NCBI GenBank assembly: GCA_004114245.1
Contig: QZWS01000009.1
Coordinates: forward strand, 7,086 to 49,378
Length of the DNA stretch: 42,293 bases
Direction: 5' to 3'
Source: Zoopage sp. CT-All
Taxonomy: Eukaryota > Zoopagomycota > Zoopagomycetes > Zoopagales > Zoopagaceae
Part shown: positions 22,553 through 32,647 of the stretch, piece by piece
Layout of the letters: the number at the start of each line of letters is the position of its first letter
Position numbering within the stretch: position 1 is the stretch's first letter
Made by a program: the position numbers and the translations under genes
Notes under the pieces: model-generated
Told to the model about the DNA's origin: nothing
What the model saw: the letters and a program-made list of their open reading frames with translations, nothing else
The model's database searches: none

Positions 22553-24184
22553 ATGGACCTCATTGTACTCGGCGGCGGCATTTCGGGTCTCGCCTTTGCG
22601 CATAGAATGCTATCCCGCACATTCGGCAAACCGGTGCGCTCGTTGTTGCTCATAGAAGGCTCCGCTCGTCTTGGTGGCTGGCTGGATACGCGACACAATG
22701 ATGGGCCACTGTGCTCGCTCTTTGAAACCGGACCGCGGACCATGCGACCTGCGGGCATTGCGGGCTTGGAAACGCTTCGCTTGGTATGAATCTATCTGCT
22801 GAATGTGCTATCCGCTGAATGTGCTATCCACTTGATGCTCTATCCACTTGATGCTCATTCAGATTGGTGAATTGTCGCTAGGGGACGAGTTGCTCTGTGT
22901 TTCCAAGGCGTCAGAATCCGCGCGTAATCGGTATGTCTGGTTCCGCGGTCACCTGCACAAGCTTCCAAACTCGCTGGCCGGGATTCTCGCGCATTCTTTT
23001 CAGCGCGATTCTCCTGCAGCCGGCCTTTTACATGCTGCTGTCAGAGAGCCGTTTGTCCCATTGCGACCAGCGGACAGCGATGACGAGTCCGTGTATGACT
23101 TCTTCACTCGCCGCTTCGGTAAATCAATTGCCGATAATCTTGCTACGGCCATGGTGCATGGCATATACTCCGGAAACGCGCGTGAATTGTCCATAAGGTC
23201 GTGTTTTCCCGGACTCTGGCAGGCAGAGCAGCGTTCTAGCTCAGTCATACTAGGTATGCTAGTCGGCAACCAAGACGAGCATTCTGCCATCCATGTACGA
23301 CGTCAGAAGCTTCAAAAGGACTTCCCTGGCGTGTACGCCAAGGCCGCAGACACGAGCATGTACTCATTTCGCCAGGGAATATCGACGTTGTCTGACGCAC
23401 TTGCTCAAAACCTCGCCAAGGATGCCCGTTTTTCCGTTATATTGGGTGACCAATGTAATAAAATTGCATTCGATGCCGACTCTGTTAAAGTAAACCGTAT
23501 CTGCTTTCACAATCTGCTGACTCAAATAAGGTGCACGTGGCATCAGGAAAAGTACTCACCGCGAGCCGCATCATCAGCGCCCTCCCTGCCCAGCAGCTTG
23601 CAAAGGCTATGAGTCCCTCACAAACGTCGTTCGGCGCAAACATTCAATCCGCCTCAGTTGCCGTCGTGAATATCGCATATGCAGGCCATGGCATCCTACC
23701 GGTTCGAGGATTTGGCTGCCTCTTGCCTGCCACCGAGCCTGGTGCCGCCATTGGGATCATTTTTGACTCGGACGCAATCCCTGGACAGGACGCGGTGCCT
23801 CAAACACGACTAACCGTCATGATTGGTGCTGAGCGTTTTCACAATGCAACCGGCATCAAGTTCGAAGACGCCAAAGCATCTCGTTTTGAAGATATAGCAT
23901 TGGAGGTTATTCGCACGCAGTTGGGAATTACGCAGGAGCCAGCAGTGGTACACGTACACAAGCACTTTAACTGCATTCCACAATATCATGTCGGACACTG
24001 GCGCAGCCTTCGTGAAGCGCGGGAAACTATCTTAGGGTCGCCTTCGCTTCAGAATAGGCTAAGTGTCATTGGCTCTGGCTGGCAGGGTGTGTCAGTCAAC
24101 GATTGTATATATCACGGGCGCAGTTTGGCCGATCGTATATCATTGGAGGGAAATTCGGCACAGCTGACAACGGGTCTTGAATGA
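22553..24184 (+). CDS. HEM14: Protoporphyrinogen oxidase (haem biosynthesis)
   Basis: Exons 22553-22783, 22863-23489 and 23531-24184 give 503 residues. The FAD-binding N terminus is LIVLGGGISGLAFAHRML, followed by the LIEGSARLGGWL and ETGPRTMRP blocks typical of oxygen-dependent PPOX. The middle has FGKSIADNLATAMVHGIYSGN, and the C-terminal FAD contact is GSGWQGVSVNDCI. The enzyme converts protoporphyrinogen IX to protoporphyrin IX at the inner mitochondrial membrane, the step before ferrochelatase. Length is normal. Intron 1 (22784-22862, 79 nt) is nearly twice the usual size because it contains four 16-bp tandem units. Its 3' end is 19 bp from the convergent M13 peptidase gene; its 5' end faces the secreted zinc-finger gene across 140 bp. 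Confidence 0.93.
22793..22856 (+). repeat. 16-bp tandem repeat (4 units) inside HEM14 intron 1
   Basis: Units 22793-22808 and 22809-22824 (TATCYGCTGAATGTGC), then 22825-22840 and 22841-22856 (TATCCACTTGATGCTC, identical to each other). Each unit carries a branch-site-like GCTGAAT or CTTGATG, so the intron may offer several branch points. Confidence 0.92.
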
Positions 24185-24203
24185 ATATGTATATACTCGT
24201 ACA

Positions 24204-27173
24204 CTACCAGAGCTGGCACTTTCGTTCTGGGTTCATCTTGCTGCCTAATTTACAGTTGAACGCCTTGGCAAACCCGGCTGAATTCTGCAGAGCCCCGTTG
24301 ACACGATGATTCAGCGGCGGATGCGAGTCTGTATGAATCTGCGCAATGAATTAGAAGCGCAAAGCGGACAAGATGTGCGCACTCTAAGAATTGCTGCTTC
24401 CGGACGTATTCCAGCGCAAAAAGAGCGGCCGTAGGATTGGAAGAACAGGCGATCCGCAGTTATATCATCGCCCATGCCAGGGAGAAGCCAATTTCGGCCT
24501 TTGCCCAGCCGCATGCGCTTCCTCCAAGCCCACTCGGCTTGATTTAGCCTTGCAAGCAAGTTAGATCGTCATCAGCAGGAGGCATCATACCCCGACGTAT
24601 CGGCAAGGATTTCGCTCATTGTCAGATTTGTGTTGACGTACACGATTTGTCCTTGCGGACCCTGGACCGAAAACTTTCCAAACTGGTCGGCAAAACAGTC
24701 ACTCCGTTGTTGGAAAAGCGCCTCTGTTGATTTAGTCCACCACTGGGCAGCTATGAGAAAAAGCAGATTGCAAATAGGTGGATTCACCGATTCCAGCCGA
24801 CCGTGACCATCGTATTTCCTCCCGGCATCGTCAAACCCATGCTAAATATGTTAAACAAGACGCGGAGCTTTAAATCCTCACCGAAAGTTCATGCCCCATA
24901 AACATGCCAATGGCACCAAGGTTGGCATAGTCTGGCAACTCTTTGTCAAAATACGGCAGCCGAAGAATCCCCGCCGGAAAGACGATCTCATTAGAATTTC
25001 GTTCCTACATATGGGTATAAAATGGAGAAAAGCAATGTGCGTGCTACGTAGAAAGCATTGGCAGAGATGGCAGACATGCCCCAGTCATCATACGATGAAG
25101 CGACACCCTCTAGCTTCTTCAAACTCCGCTCAGTATCCCACGTTTGCCATGAGAGCGTGTTCGCAAAGTGCGTGGTACTGGTCACATTAAAGCGCGCGTA
25201 GAAATCTGCCAGTTCACGAGGCGAGTCCAGGCTCGGACTGTTCGGGTATCCAACCTTTTTCTTGACCAGATTGAGCTATGTCGGGCAGGGTATATGAGCC
25301 GTGCATGAATGAGTGTGACCCACCTTGTCGAGCACGCTCTGCCGCGTTTTCTCATCGAGCCAGCTGACGCCTTTAGCGCGCTCACGGAACGCGTCGATTA
25401 TTGCGTCAGCAATTTGCAACGAGATTTCTCGGCTGTCGCCTGTAAATTCGTTGGCATTATTTGAGGCGAAAACACCGCACAGACCTGGGAACGATCTTTG
25501 AACATAGTACCGGACAACGGCGCTATTCATGTAGTTCTCCACATTGGACACGCATTTCTCCCATCGCTTGGCCGTGTTCAGCGTACCATGGGCACCGCTA
25601 ACCAAGCCCTGCAAATCCAGCAAAAGTTTCTCGGTACCGCGGTCCAACGACGAACCATACTCGGTGACAACTCGCCAAACAAGGTACCAAGCGATAGTGT
25701 CCTTTGACGTGACTTGAATCAAGTCTGACAGATTTTGCATATAAGCAGGAATGGTTATAAGGAGCTTGGTTGTCGGCTCAAATTTAACATTCACGCTGAG
25801 CGGGGATTGCACGAGCGTGTCAAGGTAGGCCGCAAGGTCGAACGCTGGAATTTCCTTGACGGCAAACTGGACATGGTAAGGATTGTAGGTTGCCTCGGGA
25901 TCGATGAGCCTGTCTCTAACAAGGTTGCATCAGCACATTAGGAGTATGGGATGACGCATACTGGCCCACTTGAATTGTCGCGAGAGAGATCTCGAACTGC
26001 TTGATGCTCTGTGCTATGTCAAGCAGCTGATCACGTCGCGTTTGAGAAACGCCAGCATCGGGATGGCCAGGACTTTCCAGCCTTCCAAGAATTTCTGCCA
26101 CCCGAGGAGCAAACTCATGCATCACCGAAACACGCTTGTATGCCTCCAATTCATTAAATGTCAGTCCCGCTTGCGATAGCTTGACGACGTTTCGGACCGG
26201 TGCTTTAATGTCCGAGGCGATGTAGAACTGAATGAATGCCGCGATGCCGACCTGAGCTAGTCGTGCGGTGGTTTGGGCCAGCACTTTAGGGGCGTCTGCG
26301 TCCTCGACTAGAGACAACGTAAGTGTGAAATTGACAGGCGCATAAGGGGCTCAGACCATTGTTGCCAAAGGATCGGGCAATGGCAACGAGATCCAGAATT
26401 GGCGTCGTGCCGAGGTGATCCAGCGCGTCCGTGTCCATACACGCATGAAACACAGCTCGACATTTATCCAAGTTCGCCTTGTCCTGCGCCCAATCCACAT
26501 CCGTCATCCCGGCTATTCTGACAGGCGGATCAGCGCTGTCCAGGATTTCCCGCAACACCTGTTGATTTTCCGTGTGCAAGGTATCAAATCGCGTCAAACG
26601 CGATCGCCCGCCATCCAATGGGTGATTGCGAATCCACCCGCCACATGCGTATTGATAAAAGTCATCGCATGGGTCGACCGTGGTGTCCATATCGGCGCGG
26701 TAATCGGCCGCAGCATGGACGCAACTCGGGGTCGTGCATAGTGACGAGTCATTGACGGCAGGAGTAGCTAGCGAAGGGGGCAGTCCCACAACTGCGACAG
26801 ACGGCTTGGCATCCTCTTGATGGCTGACCGTTGCTGGTGCTGGTGACGGTGCTGATGCCAAGTCGTGCACACTCCCCACGCGCCCGTCTTCGGCTCCGCC
26901 GCTCCAAAGCAGCAACACAAATACAACAACCAATTGAGCCAGCAATGTGTAGTAAATGGCGCGGTGTTGGCGACGCTGACGGTCAGCAAGAACGCGACGC
27001 CATTCGACAGCGTCGGTGTCGTGTTCGTCGCCGGAATCGCGCGTGAAATCGCCAGCGTCGTCGTCAGAGATCATCCCCAACTCTGTGCGGCGAACTGTGT
27101 CGCCACCGTCGTGCATGTCGAGGGTGGAGAAGGAGGCAACGGTGCCGGCAGCTGACGGTTCACGGGGCCGCAT
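24204..27173 (-). CDS. M13 family zinc metallopeptidase (neprilysin/ECE type), type II membrane protein
   Basis: Nine exons: 27173-26357, 26307-25962, 25915-25324, 25275-25048, 25004-24882, 24841-24788, 24742-24591, 24548-24383, 24338-24204; 870 residues. I use the ATG at 27173. A cytoplasmic tail of about 70 residues precedes one TM (AIYYTLLAQLVVVFVLLLW, about 72-91). The ectodomain opens with the M13 N-terminal motif DPCDDFYQYACGGW. The catalytic block has SNEIVFPAGIL, then GHELSHGFDD (HExxH zinc site) and SEILADTSGGL (downstream Glu ligand and Asp). The ending CQLW matches the family's CxxW. All catalytic residues are intact. Such enzymes cut short peptides outside the cell. The 45-nt intron 24743-24787 is in frame and stop-free, so unspliced RNA would insert 15 residues after the HExxH region. 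Confidence 0.95.
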
Positions 27174-27296
27174 CGTCAATTGGGGGGGGCAATTTTTAGT
27201 CTGTGTAGCACAGCACTTCTTGCAACCCAGACACTAGTGAGGAGCACCAATATCTACATACAAACAGTCTATGGTCGTCGTGTCTTTCTATTGCAG

Positions 27297-28838
27297 TCAG
27301 CTTATTTCCATCGCATCAATCATAGCCGGCTTTCCTTCCTGGCGTTTGGAAGTAGGGGCGTCGTCATGTTTGCGACCACGAGCAGTTCTATACACCCATC
27401 CAATCGCAGGACACACAAACAGTGCCACGAGCGAGCCTGCGAGCGACACGGCAAAAGCAGTAGCGTCGTAGCCGTTGTCGTACCATGCCCAGGCCATTCC
27501 GCTGCCAAAGGCGCCCATTCGGGCAATACCGTAAACAGACAGTGCCAGGACGGACGAGCAGATGGAGGCAAGCACGCTCACATAGCCAAAATAGCTCCCG
27601 CTATGGTCGATGATCCCCGCAATGAGAGGCGGCATGGCGCCGGTGGTGATGAGATTGGTGACGAGGAAGAGACTGAGCACCGGGATCGGCTGCAGTGCGA
27701 TGACAACCAGCGGCGCGTTGATCAGAAACACGAGGGCGCGCACCCAGGCGACACGCTGGATATTGAAGTTGGACGCGAATGTGGCCACGAGCGCGTTTTG
27801 CATGGAGTCGACCGCAGACTCGTTCATGGTGGCGGCAAGGACGATGGTGATCACCGCAGGCCAGCCAAAGGCCTGATCGCCAAAGATCTTGAACAGATAC
27901 AGATTAGGATTATCGGTTTCGGCGTGGATCAGTCCTTTCCACGCGACCAGCAGACCGCAGATGCTGAAAAGGAGGATGATCGCGCACAGCATACCGGCGG
28001 CAATGCAGGCGCCGCGTTTCAGCGCGGGCGCGTCCTTGGCTGCCCAAATACGCTGCCACATGGCGTCCGAGCAAAACGTGCCTGCGGTGAGCGATACGGG
28101 GAGCACGAAGAGCTGCTGCCATCCAGCCACGGTTGCGCCCAGACTGGGCGGCAGTGGGCCGTCCACGGCGGGATCAATGCGGAACGTCGCCGCAACATAG
28201 ACGGTGATGACGGTGGCCAACAGGACCACCAGAACTCCCTGGAACTGATCGGTGATGATGGATATACGCAGGCCGCCAACGGCGGTGTAGGCGGCCACAA
28301 GGGACGCCACGACGATGACGATGGGATAGTCGAGCGAGCCCACATGGTCCCGAAACAAGGAGCCAATCACCACGTACTCGGCAAGCAGCGCCACGGCCAT
28401 GTTGATCGCCACAATGGCCGCGATCAAAACCTGCACGGCGCGCGACTGGAAGCGCTGGCGGCAGAAATCGGCCAGGCTCGAGCATCGGGGGTGTCGCGCC
28501 CGCACGCGGTCGCCGGCCAAGGCAACCAGCACGATCGGAAGGCCGCTGGACACGGCATACGCGACCATTCCCACGATGCCGAAGGAGACGGCGAAGAGCG
28601 GCGGGGTGGCGATGGCCCAGGCGCCGAGACTGCCGGCGAAAAACGACCACGCGATGCGGTGCGTGGGCTGCGAGGCCTGCGCGGTGATGAACTCCACCGC
28701 GGCGCTGGCATCGACGCCTGCGGCCTGGCGCTGGTGCTCGCGCCGGGCAAGGACGAGCGCGGCCGAAGCAAAGGCGACGAGGGCTGCGACCGTCGCGGCA
28801 TAGGTGGCGATGACAAAGGAAGGTGACGCTGCAGACAT
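27297..28838 (-). CDS. Sodium:solute symporter (SSS family)
   Basis: Single exon of 513 residues from the ATG at 28838. Twelve to thirteen hydrophobic segments. Family landmarks: RHPRCSSLADFCRQRFQ in the TM2-3 region, TAVGGLRISIITDQFQG matching the SSS core signature (in which GG..A..TD is typical), and TAGTFCSDAMWQRIWAAKDA. The protein resembles the fungal DUR3-type and other uncharacterised SSS carriers; the substrate cannot be told from sequence. A basic cytoplasmic tail follows the last TM. The opposite strand carries an open frame of 548 codons, which I judge to be an antisense artefact of GC-rich codon use. Confidence 0.9.
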   Translation of the reverse strand: MSAASPSFVIATYAATVAALVAFASAALVLARREHQRQAAGVDASAAVEFITAQASQPTHRIAWSFFAGSLGAWAIATPPLFAVSFGIVGMVAYAVSSGLPIVLVALAGDRVRARHPRCSSLADFCRQRFQSRAVQVLIAAIVAINMAVALLAEYVVIGSLFRDHVGSLDYPIVIVVASLVAAYTAVGGLRISIITDQFQGVLVVLLATVITVYVAATFRIDPAVDGPLPPSLGATVAGWQQLFVLPVSLTAGTFCSDAMWQRIWAAKDAPALKRGACIAAGMLCAIILLFSICGLLVAWKGLIHAETDNPNLYLFKIFGDQAFGWPAVITIVLAATMNESAVDSMQNALVATFASNFNIQRVAWVRALVFLINAPLVVIALQPIPVLSLFLVTNLITTGAMPPLIAGIIDHSGSYFGYVSVLASICSSVLALSVYGIARMGAFGSGMAWAWYDNGYDATAFAVSLAGSLVALFVCPAIGWVYRTARGRKHDDAPTSKRQEGKPAMIDAMEIS

Positions 28839-29697
28839 TTTTAGCGGAGTTTGCAGCAAAAGTTTACACTGCCAGGTAAGTAGTTCATAGGGCGATATCT
28901 ATGAGTTGGCATTAAATCTCGTCTGAATTGGCAGGTCACGGCGCATTAATTGGGTGTATTAATTGGGTGCATATTGAGCAGTGCTGAGGTATACAGCTTG
29001 GACACAATGTGCTTGTGTTGTCTTGTTGGAATGGCTCTTATAGTGGACTGAACAAGCTCCCATCCACTACAGAATCACACCAATGGCTCAGGGCTTAGAG
29101 TATTCTTGCATGCTATAGCAATACCCAAATAACCATTACTGGGGCAGTGATTGTGGGGTTTGGTGAAGAAGAGAGCGGCGGAGAAAGTGGAGGGGGGACC
29201 AAGGATCTGCGGAACTTAATGCATTATTGTAAACAGAAAAGAGACTGCTCTTCAGCCATCTATCTGCTCCACAGTGATCAGGGTTCAATGAAAAGAGGAG
29301 TATTGCAGCTAGCTACTATATCCTCAGGCCTTTGAAATATTTATTTTCTTAGCAACTAATTTTTCTATATCTTTCAACATTGTAGCACATGCACACAAAG
29401 TGGCAAAGAAAGTATTCTATTCAAAGGCCATGTGGCCACTGCAGTCTTATATATGCCAGCATTCCAAGGTATAGCTGCCACATTGCAACACAGTCCTTGA
29501 GCTTGCTCATAGCATATGAAGTCTCCCTCATCTTTGCTTGTTCTGGCGGTCTTGCAGCCGGCAGCCGGCAGCCGGGCTGGTCGACACGTGGCTTCTTTGC
29601 TCCAGAAAAATCACAATTGATCTCCTTGACTCTGAACGCCGCTGAAACCATCCTTCCTCGCACCTCAAAAATCTGTTTTGACTACAACACTCTGAGC
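28839..29697. other. AT-rich intergenic stretch between divergent genes
   Basis: 859 bp, the largest gap in the window. It serves as upstream region for both the symporter and the secreted kinase. A 13-bp direct tandem pair (28944-28956, 28957-28969) and a triple 7-bp GCAGCCG run near 29555-29575 are present. The kinase frame is open upstream of 29698 but I see no support for it being coding. Confidence 0.55.
28944..28969. repeat. 13-bp direct tandem duplication
   Basis: CATTAATTGGGTG followed immediately by TATTAATTGGGTG, upstream of the symporter gene on its template side. Confidence 0.7.
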
Positions 29698-31169
29698 ATG
29701 AATCCATTTGTAGTCCTTGCCATAGCGGTTTGTCTGTCCACCGTCGACATCTCCGCATCTGGAACGCAGAAAGCCACACCGCCCCGGTATCCCACTGTGC
29801 TTCGATCCTCTAGTGAATCACTCCTCGGCTCCTATCGCAACAAACCTGGTAGGGAAGTTGATAGTAATGCTGCAGCCTCACTGCCGACGTCTCCTCTGCA
29901 GCTCAAAAAACAGAACGCAAATGAGGATGTATACCACATCTCGATGGTGATTAAGGAGCCGCCACAAGACATGCGCCATGATGGAACACCTAGACCCGCG
30001 CCCAAATGCCTTGACAGCACTTTGACGAATGCGTCTGCTGGTGATAAAGCGGTGGTTGCCAGTGGTGTTGCCCCTCCTAATGCCTCTGCTGGTGATAAAG
30101 TGGCGGTTGCCAGTGGTGATACACCTCCTAGGCGCCCATTGCTTCCGTCACCGTCGTACTCGGAGAATCTTGGTATGTATCTGACGCTCCTTCAAAACCA
30201 CTCACTAATTCGGGGCTTTAGATCGTCAAAAGAAGGCGCAGAAAACGCACACATCACAGTTCAAAGCACCCAAGGAGGGTGAAATATACGGCGATTTCAA
30301 GCTCACAAGGCTCCTCGACGAGGCCCCACAAAGTGCTGTATTTGTCGGCAAGGCGATCAAGGCTGAAACAAATTACGACGTGGAGAGTCTGGCAATGCTG
30401 AAAATTGCCAATATTTTGTCCTTGGAAGGCAAAGCACTGAACAAGGAAATCATCATTCTCAAGGAGCTCGACCATCCAAACATTATCAAGCCGCTCTCCG
30501 CATTATATGATGAAACCATCGTAGTGCTTATCACCAAATTATACAAGCAGGGCTCCTTGTCGAACTATATGGGACTGATTGGTGGTGTGCTCAGCGAGGA
30601 CCAAGCACGTGCGATATTTCGCCCCATTGTTTCTGGTATGAACTTGCTCTACCTTGCTATATCTTGCCAACTACTTGTTGTTAGCGCTGAATACCCTTCG
30701 CCACCTCGGATATGCGCATCGCGACATAAAGCCAGATAACATCCTGATCAAAATCGACAATCAAGGCCAGCCTGTGCCAATTTTAGTCAATTTTGGTATG
30801 GCATACCACGCCAAGTTTGGCAAGGCACTCGCGAATCCGAACAGTCGCTGTGGGAGTTATGGATTTCAGGCTCCGGAGATTCAATCTGACGTGCCAATTC
30901 CGAGCGTCTTTGCCCTCGATCCCTTCTCACTTGCCGCCACCATTCTCACGGCTCTGATTGGGAGGCCATTTGATGGACCCACCAATGTGCTGGGATACGT
31001 TAAAAATAGACTTCCTCTCGAAAAATTATGGTCTGACAAGCTCAAGGCCTTTCTGACGAAGCTCGCGAGGAAAGATCCTAAGACGAGGATGACAATGGCA
31101 CAAGCGGAGAACGATCCATGGCTATTGATGGAAGAAAAACCGGTGGTGTCCGGGTCGGTGGGCAAATAG
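29698..31169 (+). CDS. Predicted secreted protein kinase-like protein with NFG in place of DFG
   Basis: Exons 29698-30172, 30222-30635 and 30685-31169 give 457 residues. The chosen ATG opens a signal peptide (MNPFVVLAIAVCLSTVDISASG); a long Ser/Pro linker follows, including a 17-residue tandem repeat (NASAGDKxxVASGxxPP). The kinase domain starts near residue 190: YGDFKLTRLLDEAP, lysine in SLAMLKI, helix-C glutamate in NKEIIILKELDHPNII, an intact catalytic loop YAHRDIKPDNILI, then LVNFGMAYH where DFG is NFG, an intact APE-type motif (YGFQAPEI), and a normal C-lobe (DPFSLAATILTALIGRPF). It resembles Ser/Thr (CAMK-like) kinases. Loss of the DFG aspartate usually removes Mg-dependent catalysis, but a few such kinases stay active. 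Both introns are 49 nt. Confidence 0.8.
30028..30129 (+). repeat. 51-bp coding tandem repeat (2 units)
   Basis: Units 30028-30078 and 30079-30129 in the linker of the secreted kinase-like protein, encoding NASAGDKAVVASGVAPP and NASAGDKVAVASGDTPP. In frame (17 codons). Confidence 0.9.
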
Positions 31170-31415
31170 CGCAATACAATAGCTACCGGATGTTGATTCG
31201 TCGCTTTTATGCTGGGGGTCATATTTATAGACCACTTGTTGATCTGCTCACCACCACCTGGTACTAATGAGCAGTGCTGTATTTTAGCTGAAGTGAGGTT
31301 CGTACAGATCCAAGAGGGTGAGGTCTGCTCCAGGATCTCGACAACGTGGCCGGACAGTCGTGATCACACTTCTGCCCATCCACGACAGCATCAAACAATC
31401 CAACGCGCCAGCGCA

Positions 31416-32270
31416 ATGCAGTGCACAAATAACCTCGCTTTCATCCTTGCCGCCTCTGTTCTAATCGTTTCGGCAGCAGTCATAAGCGTGTTTGCATCGG
31501 GGCCAGGCCACCAGTCTGCCCCCACTGCCTCGGCCAACTTTCAAATCAACAAAAAATCCACCAATGAATGCACCATTACAAAAGAAATCGTCACATATCC
31601 CGACCAGTCTCAATTGTTATATGCCAAGTGCGATGGCTACCGAGTTCAGTGTGCCGTTCATCGTGCCAGCAGCTCCACGCCCGAGTCTGATCCATCTTCC
31701 AGTCTCAGCACCATGAAGCATCAGCTGCAAATTATGAAATACTTGAAGGAGAAGAACTATCCCTACTCATGGCGTCCTATGGGGTTATTCGACGACAGTG
31801 GAAACCCGGGCATTGTCATGGAGGCGGAATCTGGACTTGAACCTATTAGTGGAATACTGGATAAATATCCATTTTGGGCAAAGTGTAAAGTATTAGACAT
31901 GCTCATGCTGGTAATTGGCATGCTCCACAAATACGGCGTGGTCCACCGCTTATTAAGCGCGGACAGTATCCTCATTGAACCCGATGAGATGAAGCCCGTT
32001 TTGACCGATTTCCGAAGAGCAAAGCAGTTGCAGCAGTTGAGACCATATGAAGTCGCAAAAGATGCAAAGGCACTCGGGAAGTTGGCGTTCAAATCTCTAA
32101 CCGGTAGCAGTTGGTTGGCATCATATGACGAGGCGACGTTGGCATCATTACTCACTGATTTTGCTCCCAACACTGTTACCACTCTGAAGAGTCTACTGAA
32201 TGGCAAGATGCCAATTACAAAGTTTAAGAGCGAGCGAGGCTTGATTATGTATAATGTGGGGACAAACTAG
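31416..32270 (+). CDS. Predicted secreted pseudokinase (family member B)
   Basis: Single exon, 284 residues. The N terminus NNLAFILAASVLIVSAAVIS then ASGPG is closely similar to the protein at 18451-19286, and the similarity continues to the C terminus. Kinase-fold landmarks: beta-3 CAVHRA (His at the lysine position), helix-C-like MKHQLQIMKYLKEK, the catalytic loop HKYGVVHRLLSADSILIEP (HRD aspartate replaced by Leu), LTDFRRAKQLQ (DFG glycine replaced by Arg), and KALGKLAFKSLTG. Three hallmark positions are altered, so this is very probably inactive. It lies 246 bp downstream of the secreted kinase-like gene on the same strand. A role as a secreted binding or scaffold protein is inference. 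Confidence 0.75.
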   Translation: MQCTNNLAFILAASVLIVSAAVISVFASGPGHQSAPTASANFQINKKSTNECTITKEIVTYPDQSQLLYAKCDGYRVQCAVHRASSSTPESDPSSSLSTMKHQLQIMKYLKEKNYPYSWRPMGLFDDSGNPGIVMEAESGLEPISGILDKYPFWAKCKVLDMLMLVIGMLHKYGVVHRLLSADSILIEPDEMKPVLTDFRRAKQLQQLRPYEVAKDAKALGKLAFKSLTGSSWLASYDEATLASLLTDFAPNTVTTLKSLLNGKMPITKFKSERGLIMYNVGTN

Positions 32271-32647
32271 CATTTATACAGCATCATTCCAATAGTATTC
32301 CAGTTCCATTGCGACTGTGATGTATAGAGTTGCATTGCTTCAGTAATGCCATGTCCACTGGGCTACAATGTAAAGTCCAGCTGACTGGGTAGACCCACCC
32401 TATTGTGATAAGAGTGACAGCTTAGTCAGACTCAACAGCCTGGAATGCAACAGAACCCAGAAGAACAAAGGCGACATCACCTTGATGACATGGCATTAGT
32501 AATCCGACAGCATAAAAGGAGAGCAGGCACAGCTGGTCTCCCGACAAATACTGAAATTCTATAACCCTGAAGCACAACTCAACCCAAGACACCCTGGCGT
32601 GCGGCGGGTGACTGTGAAATATACTACTTTTCATACAATCTTGCATC
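32271..32647. other. Intergenic stretch, nothing recognised
   Basis: 377 bp between the pseudokinase stop and the Bfr1-like start. No ORF, RNA gene or repeat that I can support. Confidence 0.6.

Noticed and set aside
27180-28826. 548-codon open frame on the plus strand over the symporter gene
   Set aside because: It is rich in Arg, Gly, His and Asp with no domain or membrane pattern, and lies exactly antisense to a convincing SSS transporter; GC-rich third positions explain it.
29389-29697. N-terminal extension of the secreted kinase-like protein
   Set aside because: The frame is open but the sequence is unlike a protein domain and would bury the signal peptide that begins at 29698.
28839-29697. 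Transposable-element remnant in the large intergenic gap
   Set aside because: AT-rich and with small tandem duplications, but no terminal repeats, target-site duplication or recognisable protein fragment.
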